Assembly: GCA_022447605.1 (NCBI GenBank)
Contig: JAKVBG010000033.1
Span: 1 to 42,090, forward strand
DNA: 42,090 nt
From: Mariniblastus sp.
GTDB taxonomy: Bacteria > Planctomycetota > Planctomycetia > Pirellulales > Pirellulaceae
Direction of reading: 5' to 3'
The notes under the pieces are model-generated. The model did no database searches and had not been told where the DNA came from. It saw only the letters and a list, made by a program, of their open reading frames with translations. A program made the position numbers and the translations under genes. Below, one piece after another: positions 35,123 to 42,090 of the stretch. Numbering within the stretch: position 1 is the first letter of the stretch; every line of letters starts with the position of its first letter.

Positions 35123-36295
35123 TCAGGTGAAGATGGCTACACTGGCCGTGAAGCCGTGCAGGAAATTTTTGCCGCCGACCGAACCGAGCTCTCCGGCCGC
35201 AAAGAAACCGGCGATCTGGTCGGTGTCGAGCGCTCGGCTTAACAATTCGGCATCGTGGTGCAATTCCGGGAACAGGTTGGTACCCCGGCCATTGCAGGTA
35301 AACAGGACCGCTGACTTGGCATGCACCTGTTTCACCTGATCGTCGACCAGCTGTTGCATCTCCGCGTCAGCCGTTTCGTGGTCGCGGATATGAAATTGAA
35401 CCGTCTGCCCCACCGGCACGTAGTCGGCGACCATGATGGCGCCGGTTTCGCCATCCAGCGAGATGACATTGCGAATCAGGAAATCACCATACCGGAATTG
35501 TTCCTGGTATTCGCTGATGGCGCGGCCCAGGTGAAGGCCCGTTTCTACCATCCTCTGTTCACGGGTGGGCAGCGCATCGAAGATCTTCTTCAGCTTGACC
35601 AGGGCCGGTTCGCCACCGAGCTGGTGGACGAGGTTCCTTTCCGATTGTGTGACGATCATTGGCTCCCCGATCGGTCGACAGCCCTGGGAGACGACCGAAT
35701 GCAGGTAATTCGTTCCCGAGGTCCGGATAACGACCGCCCCGCGGGAGAATGTCTGGTGGTTGAGCAGCAAGCGGGACTGTCCGGGGGCCAGGGCGCCGCT
35801 GGCAATGCCGCCCACAATTTCGACCCCGGGGCGATCTTCGTTGAATCGTTCCAACAAACCGTCGGTTGGAAATTCGAAAGGCTCGGCAATTACGATCAAC
35901 TTGGCCGAGTCGGGCCAGGGGCCATTGACCTCGTCGGGCCAGCCGACAATGGCGCCACCATCGGCACTCCGTTCGTACTCCAGGTGCATCGGGACCAGGT
36001 CACACCCGGGTAAATGGGCGACCCAGATAACGAGGCATTTCTGGTCTTCGAATTCACGATCGTGGCCGATGGCCGTTTCACACTGACAGCCGATTACATT
36101 CGCCGCGCCCAGCATCTCCTGGGCGCCGGGCATATGCCGATCAAACTCATCGGTCGTGTAACCGGCGGCAAACAGAAAAGCGAGGTCGATCGAATCGTGG
36201 AACCGTGTTTTCAGGTCTCGACAGGCTTGGGCAATGGATGAGCCAAGAGAATCCGAAGTGTCAACGGAAACAGCGTAGTTGGATGAAGATTCCAT
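35123..36295 (-). CDS. FIST-domain sensory protein (FIST_N + FIST_C)
   Basis: 390 aa from the ATG at 36295, preceded by GGAG; the frame is open for 56 codons upstream but without family features. FIST_N occupies about 20-210 (LAFLFAAGYTTDEF, VIGCQCETAIGHDREFE, LIVIAEPFEFPTDGL, VEIVGGIASGA). FIST_C occupies about 215-385 (NYLHSVVSQGCRPIGEPMIV, YGDFLIRNVISLDGETGAIM, HAKSAVLFTCNGRGTNLF, IAGFFAAGELGSVGGKNFLH). FIST domains bind small ligands, perhaps amino acids, and are usually fused to signal outputs; here it stands alone and leads the operon. It is cytoplasmic and has no leader. Confidence 0.92.
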   Translation of the reverse strand: MESSSNYAVSVDTSDSLGSSIAQACRDLKTRFHDSIDLAFLFAAGYTTDEFDRHMPGAQEMLGAANVIGCQCETAIGHDREFEDQKCLVIWVAHLPGCDLVPMHLEYERSADGGAIVGWPDEVNGPWPDSAKLIVIAEPFEFPTDGLLERFNEDRPGVEIVGGIASGALAPGQSRLLLNHQTFSRGAVVIRTSGTNYLHSVVSQGCRPIGEPMIVTQSERNLVHQLGGEPALVKLKKIFDALPTREQRMVETGLHLGRAISEYQEQFRYGDFLIRNVISLDGETGAIMVADYVPVGQTVQFHIRDHETADAEMQQLVDDQVKQVHAKSAVLFTCNGRGTNLFPELHHDAELLSRALDTDQIAGFFAAGELGSVGGKNFLHGFTASVAIFT

Positions 36296-36542
36296 GCAAC
36301 TCCAGCCGGGAAGGCAGGGACCGGCAGGGCAACGCCCTGCACAACGGGTGCCTATGATAACCCAACTCGATAATCTTGGTAATCTCCCGGGAAGCAGGTT
36401 GCCTGCAGGGACGTTTTGCCGAAAAATTGAAAAATCCGGTGACATCAGGGGAACTTCTGGCACGAATCTTACGTCGTCAATATTGCGTTTCCCACGGAAC
36501 CTGTGGGAACGGTTGGAATTGAAGAGGAAAGGGAGATTGCCA

Positions 36543-37961
36543 TTGCTGCGCCGTAACTACCTCTCTTTGTCGCTATTTTTCATTCCCCCTCTCCTGTTAT
36601 TGGCGGCCCTCGATTTTGAACAGGGCCCTGTCACCTCGATTCGCCTTCCGGATATCCCGTTTGAAGCTTGTCAGCCTGGTTTTTCCGGCGAAGCCTGTCT
36701 GTCGATGTACCTGCAGTCGCGCGGGTTGGAAATTTCCCAGGAACAGGTTTTCAGTCGTTCCCGGGTCGACGCGGCTGAGGGTCGGGGATGTCGAGCCGAT
36801 GAACTGGTTCGGACGGCCCAGCATTTTGGGATCGACCCCGGACCCGTTTGGTATTCGTTTCCAGCCGACAGTCGGCGGGCCCACCTGCAGAAGATATGGC
36901 GCGATTGCCTGGCTGACCTGAAGGCAGAGCGGCCTTCGGTGCTGCGCGTATTCCAGGGCGACCAGGCCGTATTTGTCCTGTTGTCGGGCTACCTTCCGGA
37001 GACGGACGAAGTGATTTTACACGACCCGGGTGACGTGGCCGGGAACAGTCAGCGCAGGGACCGCGCCGCTTTTTTCGACCAGTGCGTTTCGCCGGTAAAC
37101 GGCCCGTCGTTGAACCTTGTCCGGCTGGAGATGAAAGGAGAACTGCCCGTTTCGTGGCAGAACCTCGAACGTTCCTTTTCGGATGCGGATTATGCCCAGC
37201 ATGTGCGGACGCTGAAGCAGGATTTGCCGCCGGGCGATTTTCATGTGTTGGTAGAGAAACCGTTTGTGGTGATCGGTGATGAGTCGTTGGAGACGGTCAG
37301 GCAACGGTCCCGCCAAACGATCAAGTGGGCGGTCGATCGACTGAAACGGGATTACTTCCTCAAAGACCCTAACCAGATCGTCGATATCTGGCTGTTCAAG
37401 GACAAGGCGAGTTACGAAAAGAATGTGGAAGGGCTGGTCGGTTTTGCGCCCACGACGAAATTCGGTTTTTACTCTTCCCGGCATGGTGTATTGGTCATGA
37501 ATATTTCGACCGGTGGTGGCACACTGGTTCACGAGATTGTCCATCCCTTCATGGAGAGCAACTTCGTGGCCTGTCCCTCCTGGTTTAACGAGGGATTGGC
37601 CTCGTTATACGAGCAATGCCGGGATCGAGAGGGGCGCATTTGGGGAAGCACCAACTGGAGATTGCGGGGGTTGCAAGGTGCGATACAGAGTGATCGTCTC
37701 CCTTCGTTCAAGGAACTCTGCAGTACCTCGCGGGAGCAGTTTTACTACGAAGATCCCGGCACCCATTATTCCCAGGCCCGCTACCTCTGTTATTACCTGC
37801 AGGAACAGGGGTTGCTAAGGGCGTATTACGAGAAGTTCCGGGCCAATGCGAAAAACGATCCAACCGGTTACGAGACGTTGCGGGAGATCCTCGGGCAACC
37901 GGACATGAAGGAGTTCCAGAAGGAGTGGGAAGCTTACGTCATGAAACTGACATTTCCGTAG
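36543..37961 (+). CDS. Exported C39-like / HExxH gluzincin-like two-domain protein
   Basis: 472 aa from a TTG at 36543, with GGGAG seven bases upstream; the longer upstream frame overlaps the divergent FIST gene start and is unlikely. A leader MLRRNYLSLSLFFIPPLLLL follows. Domain one resembles peptidase C39: Cys52 in GEACLSMYLQSRGLEISQEQ and His160-Asp161 in VILHDPGD. Domain two has HEIVH (His330, Glu331, His334) and a downstream NEGLASLYEQ (Glu about 350), the HExxH...E zinc ligand pattern of gluzincins. Both domains keep their presumed catalytic residues. The C-terminal half looks like planctomycete DUF1570-type proteins, from memory. It may be a secreted peptidase that cleaves leaders or peptides. 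Confidence 0.8.
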   Translation: MLRRNYLSLSLFFIPPLLLLAALDFEQGPVTSIRLPDIPFEACQPGFSGEACLSMYLQSRGLEISQEQVFSRSRVDAAEGRGCRADELVRTAQHFGIDPGPVWYSFPADSRRAHLQKIWRDCLADLKAERPSVLRVFQGDQAVFVLLSGYLPETDEVILHDPGDVAGNSQRRDRAAFFDQCVSPVNGPSLNLVRLEMKGELPVSWQNLERSFSDADYAQHVRTLKQDLPPGDFHVLVEKPFVVIGDESLETVRQRSRQTIKWAVDRLKRDYFLKDPNQIVDIWLFKDKASYEKNVEGLVGFAPTTKFGFYSSRHGVLVMNISTGGGTLVHEIVHPFMESNFVACPSWFNEGLASLYEQCRDREGRIWGSTNWRLRGLQGAIQSDRLPSFKELCSTSREQFYYEDPGTHYSQARYLCYYLQEQGLLRAYYEKFRANAKNDPTGYETLREILGQPDMKEFQKEWEAYVMKLTFP

Positions 37962-37982
37962 CGACCAGGTGGCAAGCCTGGC

Positions 37983-38927
37983 TTACCGGCTCCTGATTTC
38001 CTGCAGATGCGATTGGAGCCGCTCCTTTTGCGAAGCATCTTCACAAAGGCGGATCGCCTTGCGGAGATGGATTCGGGCCACCCGGTAATCCTCGTTCGAT
38101 TCGGCGATCTGGACCAGCTCCAGTTGGGCGTTGAACTCCGCCTTTCGTTCTGCTTCCCGCCTCAATTTTTGCGCCTTGATTTCGGTAACACTCAGATCGC
38201 CTGTCCGCGCGCTGCTAAAAGGATGCCGCAGCGACGGGGTTGTCGCGGGTTCGTCAGGCGTGTCTTCCGGGTGAGGTGCTGTCAGGTCGACACCACTCTG
38301 AATCGCGCGAGTCACGGCATTGTCCGGGAAATAGGGCTGGGGTCTCTGGCCATTTCCGATGACCGGGATGACACCCGTCACGAAGGGGCGGTAAACCCCG
38401 TCGGTGATGGAGCCGCCGTGACCATTCTGGACGACCAGACTGGGAGTGGTCGTGGTCATCGACCGGTTGCTTCCCTTGCCGAAATCAAATCCCAGTGAGA
38501 ATCCGCCGCCGCCCCGGTTGAGGTAATTGAAACCAAACCTGGCATTGGCACCCGGATCGTATCCACCAAAGGGAGGTATGGCGCTACTCATCCCGCCCTG
38601 GCGAAAGATCAGGTTGCCGTTGGGAGTGAATTGCCCGTTAGGCATCAGGCCTACGATGCGCGAGCCGGGACCGCGTCCGCCTGGCAGACGGAAGCCGAAA
38701 TCGACCCCCATTCGCTCGTAATAGGAATCGCGGGCCGTTGTGAAGGGAGTTGAAATCCCGATCTGTTGAGCGGTCAAAGAGCGAACGGCAGACGGGAAGC
38801 CGATTTCACTATGGCTCCAACAGACGAGCGCGGTCAATGCGACGGCCAGCCTGGCCGGGTAGTCACACCGCAGAGAGAGCAAGCCACCGATCAGTTGTTT
38901 CACGGCTGGTTTCAGTTGGGCCAACAT
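37983..38927 (-). CDS. Secreted Gly-rich protein with helical C-terminus, function unknown
   Basis: 314 aa from the ATG at 38927, with an excellent GGGAGGGA five bases upstream; an open frame runs 53 codons further. A leader-like hydrophobic stretch (ARLAVALTALVCW) lies at about 25-42, preceded by a Lys/Leu-rich segment. The middle is rich in Gly, Pro and Asn (GGRGPGSRIVGLMPNGQFTP, RGGGGFSLGFDFGKGSNRSM) and may be an unstructured or beta-rich surface region. The C-terminal 75 residues are helical and charged (KAQKLRREAERKAEFNAQLE), with a TPR-like end. I do not recognise the family. Confidence 0.65.
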   Translation of the reverse strand: MLAQLKPAVKQLIGGLLSLRCDYPARLAVALTALVCWSHSEIGFPSAVRSLTAQQIGISTPFTTARDSYYERMGVDFGFRLPGGRGPGSRIVGLMPNGQFTPNGNLIFRQGGMSSAIPPFGGYDPGANARFGFNYLNRGGGGFSLGFDFGKGSNRSMTTTTPSLVVQNGHGGSITDGVYRPFVTGVIPVIGNGQRPQPYFPDNAVTRAIQSGVDLTAPHPEDTPDEPATTPSLRHPFSSARTGDLSVTEIKAQKLRREAERKAEFNAQLELVQIAESNEDYRVARIHLRKAIRLCEDASQKERLQSHLQEIRSR

Positions 38928-39200
38928 GCAAATCCCTCCCGACAAATGAGCAACCAGATGAAAAACAGTGAGGCGGGCTGTTTCCCTTGATTTTATGACA
39001 GCAGTCGAGACAAGGTCAACGATTGCTATTGGTGTTTCTGCAGAAAAATAAAATGATAGGGTGTTCTCGTTGGCCATCCCCCCCACACGGCAGGGCTTGC
39101 CACCGGATGCTCTGTCAAAAGGAAATCAGGGCAGTCTCCAACCGCTACGCGGCGCTGGTGGCTTGACCGGTTTTGAACCGAACGAAAAAGCAGGTGACAC

Positions 39201-39560
39201 ATGGATTATTCCCAACTTGCTGAATACGCGAATCACGGTTTGACCTGGGTCGGATTCGGCGCGGTGGTCGGCCTGGTGGCCAAGGCGATCATGCCGGACC
39301 GGGACCCGGGTGGCCCGATCGCGTTAATGGTCATGGGTATGGCGGGGGCGCTCATTGGTTGCGCCCTGTCACGGTATTTTTTTCCGGAACAGCTAACGGA
39401 GCCGATCAGTTTGACCGGTCTTACCCTGGGTGGCGGTTCCGCTTTGACAGTCCTGATCCTGTACCGAATTCTCGGTCGACAATTGGCGAGCGAAGCGCGC
39501 GACGCGCGTCGCCGGCGGCACCGTCGTCGCCAACGCCTGTACGACGCCCACGAAGAGTGA
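39201..39560 (+). CDS. GlsB/YeaQ/YmgE-like small membrane protein
   Basis: 119 aa with about three hydrophobic helices: LTWVGFGAVVGLVAKAIMP, ALMVMGMAGALIGCALSRYF and LTLGGGSALTVLILYRIL. The G-x-x-x-A-K pattern and the Gly-rich second helix fit the transglycosylase-associated stress protein family, although its usual length is about 80-90. The extra 30 residues are a very basic tail (RRRRHRRRQR type). It stands alone; its function is not known, but the family is stress-induced in several bacteria. Confidence 0.75.
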   Translation: MDYSQLAEYANHGLTWVGFGAVVGLVAKAIMPDRDPGGPIALMVMGMAGALIGCALSRYFFPEQLTEPISLTGLTLGGGSALTVLILYRILGRQLASEARDARRRRHRRRQRLYDAHEE

Positions 39561-39640
39561 CCTGCAGCAAGATCGGTCGGGGTGCCTTCAACGGACGGGC
39601 TGGTACCGCCCCTTTCTTACTCTGACATTTCGCCAGGGCG

Positions 39641-39693
39641 AAGCCTAGAAGCCTAGAAGCCTAGAAGCCTATAAGCCTAGACGCCTAGACGCC
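39641..39693. repeat. Tandem 8-bp AAGCCTAG repeat, about 6.6 copies
   Basis: AAGCCTAG is repeated from 39641, the fourth copy with one change (CTAT) and the last units as ACGCCTAG. CTAG itself is usually rare in bacteria. The array covers the stop codon (39685-39687) and the region just past the M50 protease gene on the minus strand. Copy changes would alter only the last codons or the 3' region. Confidence 0.9.
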
Positions 39694-40761
39694 TTGTTGT
39701 CGCCTGCGTCGAATCCGTTCACTGACCCGGTCCAGCAGGTTCCGTTCCTCCGGGGAGAGGCTGGCAATTCCCTGGTGATGCAATTTCTCCAGGACTTCGT
39801 CGACGAGCCCTTCTTCCTGCTGTTCCAGTTGGAACTCCAACAGTTCGCGTTCTTCCTTTTTTTCCAACAGCCATTGGGAATAGGTCGCCTGGTCCGGTTC
39901 TTCAAATTCAAAGAAAGAGGTGTCTCCGTAGATCGAATCGTAGTTCAGGTCATCGAAGTCGTCCCAGTCTTCATCGATCGTGGACAGCTCTTTCTCATAG
40001 GAATAGCGGGCGGCAAACAGGAGAACGATTCCCGACATGATCAACAGGACCGAGGGCGGGATGACCGTTCCGCCAGTTTCCGATTTGAGGAACCAGGCGA
40101 GACCGATGAATGTCAGCCCGACGGCATGACCGAACACCATCAAGGTCGATTCCCGACGAATCGAGGGCAGGTCCGGGTTGACCCCTGATATGATGGCGCG
40201 CAGGATCGGTTGGCCGTCAAACGGGTAACAGGGAATCAGGTTGACAATCATGATCTGGAAATTGATCCAGGTGATAATCTTGGCTAGTGAGACGCCCCAT
40301 TCGGCACCGGAGGACAACAGGTAAGGTTGAAGCGGATTGATCAACTCTGCCAGCGAGGTCACCTGATGACTAGCGAGCAACGCGATGGCGCCGACGGCAA
40401 AGATGAGGCCATTGGCCAAAGGTCCTGACAGGCAGACCAGGACTCGTTGGCGGGGGGATCCGACCACGTCCAGGTCCGAGTTACCACCCCAGGGTGTCAG
40501 CACGATCTGGTTGACGTGGCCTCCCAAACGGGAGAGTGTGAACAGGTGGGCAGCCTCGTGGATCACCACGCTCAGCAGAAGGACCAGCGAGGTGGCCAAC
40601 GCCGTTCCCAAAAGCTCCGATCGTTCACCGACGTAGTACCATTGCACGCAGAAAACAGTAGCCACAAACAGGTAGAACAGCATGTGTATCCGCACCGGGA
40701 TACCAAACCACCGTCCAATGCTCGAGCTCCAACAGTCGTTGTCGTTCATCCCTAAATCCAC
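39685..40761 (-). CDS. M50/site-2-protease-like membrane metalloprotease
   Basis: 358 aa from GTG 40761, or 354 from ATG 40749; neither has a clear ribosome-binding site. Active site motif HEAAH (His68, Glu69, His72) lies in a hydrophobic helix, and a second zinc motif NLIPCYPFDGQ (Asp182) is about 110 residues later, the classical S2P pattern of HExxH and LDG/FDG. About five or six helices are present in residues 1-250. The last 100 residues are very acidic (DEDWDDFDDLNYDSIYGDTS), then helical and charged. No PDZ or CBS domain is visible. S2P proteases cut membrane-anchored substrates; the substrate is unknown. Confidence 0.9.
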   Translation of the reverse strand: MDLGMNDNDCWSSSIGRWFGIPVRIHMLFYLFVATVFCVQWYYVGERSELLGTALATSLVLLLSVVIHEAAHLFTLSRLGGHVNQIVLTPWGGNSDLDVVGSPRQRVLVCLSGPLANGLIFAVGAIALLASHQVTSLAELINPLQPYLLSSGAEWGVSLAKIITWINFQIMIVNLIPCYPFDGQPILRAIISGVNPDLPSIRRESTLMVFGHAVGLTFIGLAWFLKSETGGTVIPPSVLLIMSGIVLLFAARYSYEKELSTIDEDWDDFDDLNYDSIYGDTSFFEFEEPDQATYSQWLLEKKEERELLEFQLEQQEEGLVDEVLEKLHHQGIASLSPEERNLLDRVSERIRRRRQQGV

Positions 40762-41024
40762 TCAGCAGCTATTCGATACCGGGGTATTGTCCGTGATGGT
40801 CAATCTGGCCGATGTTCGTCGTTGACTCAAAGCCCAAAGCGATACGGCCCTCTTCCCATTATTTTAGAAAGACATGGGAAATCCATCAATCATGCGGTCA
40901 ATGATTAAATTCTCGCCAAAAATTTTTCCCACCTGCGATCGGTCCAACAGGTGGCGTGGAGAAAAGTGTGAAGAAAAGCACCCCTGCCTGACTGCTCTTG
41001 GTCGGTTGGTCCATCGGGGACCGG

Positions 41025-42062
41025 CTAACGCTGGTACAGCCGCAGTTGAATTTGCTCCGGAGCCGACGGGAAATTGCCTCGTTGGTAGTGCCATTTTCGG
41101 TGGTTGGGAACCAGTTGGGGATCGCTGGGCCACGGCTCAAATGGGACGCGGCCGAGTCGTTGGGCCAGCTTATCGCTGTTTAGCGTTACATTGCCGGCAC
41201 GGGGTGGTAGTGGCCCGGCCTCGAGGCGATAGCAGCCGTGCAACAGGTCCGGGTCGTAACCACCCACCGCGTTGACGATCTGGGCAATCTCGTACAGCGA
41301 GATGTGCCGGGTACCGCCGGCGTGAAACAGCCCGGAGAAGTGGCCGGCGATCGTCTCTTCAAACAACTCGTTGAGACATTCGACGTAGGTGGGTGAACGA
41401 ACCTCGTCGTAATAGAGCGTCGCCGGCTTGCCCTGGATAAAACGGGATTGAATCCAGTCGATGGCGCCGGCGTGCCCGTTGAAGCTTGTGCCCATGGGAA
41501 GTGAGATTCTCAGAACAACGGATTGGGGCCGTTGCTGTAAGATCAACTGTTCCGCCTGAACCATGGTCTTGCCGTAGACCGTGACCGGGTCAGTCGCTGC
41601 CGATTCATTCTGTCCGCCGCCGGCAGTCCCGGAAAAAACCAGGTCGACCGAGAGGTGAATCAAACGGGCATCGGTTGGTTCCAGAGCGCTCAACAGGGAC
41701 TGCAGGGCATTGACGTTGGCGCGCTCGGCCATCGCAGGATCGAGTTCGCAATTCTTCAGGGCGCAGCTGCCGCCACAGTTCAATACCGATCGGATTCCGT
41801 TGGCTTCGATCAGTTGCCGCGCCGATTCCCGATCCTCGAGGTCGACGCCTACGATACCGGGGCCAGAAAGTGGCCAGTTGTTGACCGGACGTTGGCCGAA
41901 TACGGATGAGCCATATTTCTTCCGGAAGAAGGAAAACGCATTGTAACCGGCTACCCCGGCGATACCGGTTACCAGCAGCGGCAGCCGCTCGTTCTCTTCC
42001 AGCAAAGGGGCAAAGCGGTGCAGGTTGGAGAAAAATGGTAGTTGCGACAAAGCGGGTTTCAT
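41025..42062 (-). CDS. RmlD-like SDR sugar-nucleotide reductase homologue
   Basis: 345 aa. The N-terminal Rossmann fold has TGIAGVAGYNAF (32-43, GxxGxxG). Further SDR/RmlD signatures are VLNCGG, LIHLSVDLVFSG and VYGKTMVQAE (Tyr163), followed by VVLRISLPMG. dTDP-4-dehydrorhamnose reductase makes dTDP-rhamnose; here the normal YxxxK appears as YGKTM, so the catalytic Lys is replaced by Met, and activity may differ. A PRAGNVTLNSDKLAQRLG end fits RmlD-type proteins (KPRPxxSxLxxxKL). It has no rml neighbours. The 23 residues before the fold are unusual. It starts 28 bases from the right edge. Confidence 0.85.
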   Translation of the reverse strand: MKPALSQLPFFSNLHRFAPLLEENERLPLLVTGIAGVAGYNAFSFFRKKYGSSVFGQRPVNNWPLSGPGIVGVDLEDRESARQLIEANGIRSVLNCGGSCALKNCELDPAMAERANVNALQSLLSALEPTDARLIHLSVDLVFSGTAGGGQNESAATDPVTVYGKTMVQAEQLILQQRPQSVVLRISLPMGTSFNGHAGAIDWIQSRFIQGKPATLYYDEVRSPTYVECLNELFEETIAGHFSGLFHAGGTRHISLYEIAQIVNAVGGYDPDLLHGCYRLEAGPLPPRAGNVTLNSDKLAQRLGRVPFEPWPSDPQLVPNHRKWHYQRGNFPSAPEQIQLRLYQR

Positions 42063-42090
42063 TCCGGTTCATTCGTGTTAAAAGTAGAGT

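Noticed and set aside
40874..41275. A 133-aa plus-strand frame at the 3' end of the RmlD-like gene
   Set aside because: Most of it is antisense to the clear minus-strand reductase and it has no independent support.

Overview
The window looks like the chromosome of a planctomycete, probably from the Pirellulales/Rhodopirellula side of the phylum. The reasons are gene content and style, not a database hit. There is a secreted Cys-rich protein built on YTV repeats. Gfo/Idh/MocA dehydrogenases and a sugar isomerase-like TIM barrel occur, two of the three with Tat-type leaders. There is a DUF1573 protein, a BamB-like propeller, small Zn-ribbon/membrane proteins and many short monocistronic units on both strands. 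Base composition is moderately GC-rich. I see no prophage, integrase, transposase, CRISPR array or rRNA; the one RNA gene I can fold confidently is tRNA-Gln(TTG).

Layout. 1-2.4 kb: 3' part of a hybrid sensor kinase. 2.6-7.9 kb: secreted Cys-rich coiled-coil protein, Gfo/Idh/MocA dehydrogenase, DUF151 nuclease-like protein, Zn-ribbon membrane protein, unknown membrane protein and a 77-aa protein. 8.3-14.1 kb (+): YjbQ, TIM-barrel isomerase-like protein, UvrA, cysteine desulfurase. 14.2-17.6 kb (-): Tat-exported dehydrogenase and the YTV-repeat protein. 18.2-24 kb (+): Rex, tRNA-Gln, DUF1573 protein, Zn-ribbon/LRR membrane protein, and a pair of RNA-type methyltransferases. 24-26 kb (-): two unknown membrane proteins, one HAMP-like. 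26-31 kb: exported EEP hydrolase, bS21, a small coiled-coil protein, a strange miniature of an AarF/UbiB protein, a PQQ-type propeller and a frameshifted isoaspartyl peptidase. 31-36.3 kb (-): secreted unknown, PAP2 phosphatase, then a tight operon FIST -> methyltransferase -> LPG-synthase-type membrane protein. 36.5-42 kb: exported C39-like/HExxH protein, secreted unknown, GlsB-like protein, M50 protease and an RmlD-like reductase.

How the genes work together. The region is mostly housekeeping and cell-envelope functions, not one pathway. Real transcription units are the isomerase-uvrA pair, the two RNA methyltransferases, the propeller-peptidase pair and the FIST operon. Several minus-strand genes end in strong perfect hairpins followed by a U-tract. 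The oddest items are the kinase-less AarF/UbiB miniature (28104-28496), the 16-residue periodicity of the YTV protein, the two-domain peptidase-like protein at 36543-37961, the FIST operon, the frameshift in the isoaspartyl peptidase, an 8-bp CTAG tandem repeat that overlaps a stop codon, and a hairpin-rich 406-base gap before yjbQ. All assignments come from reading the sequence; no searches were run.
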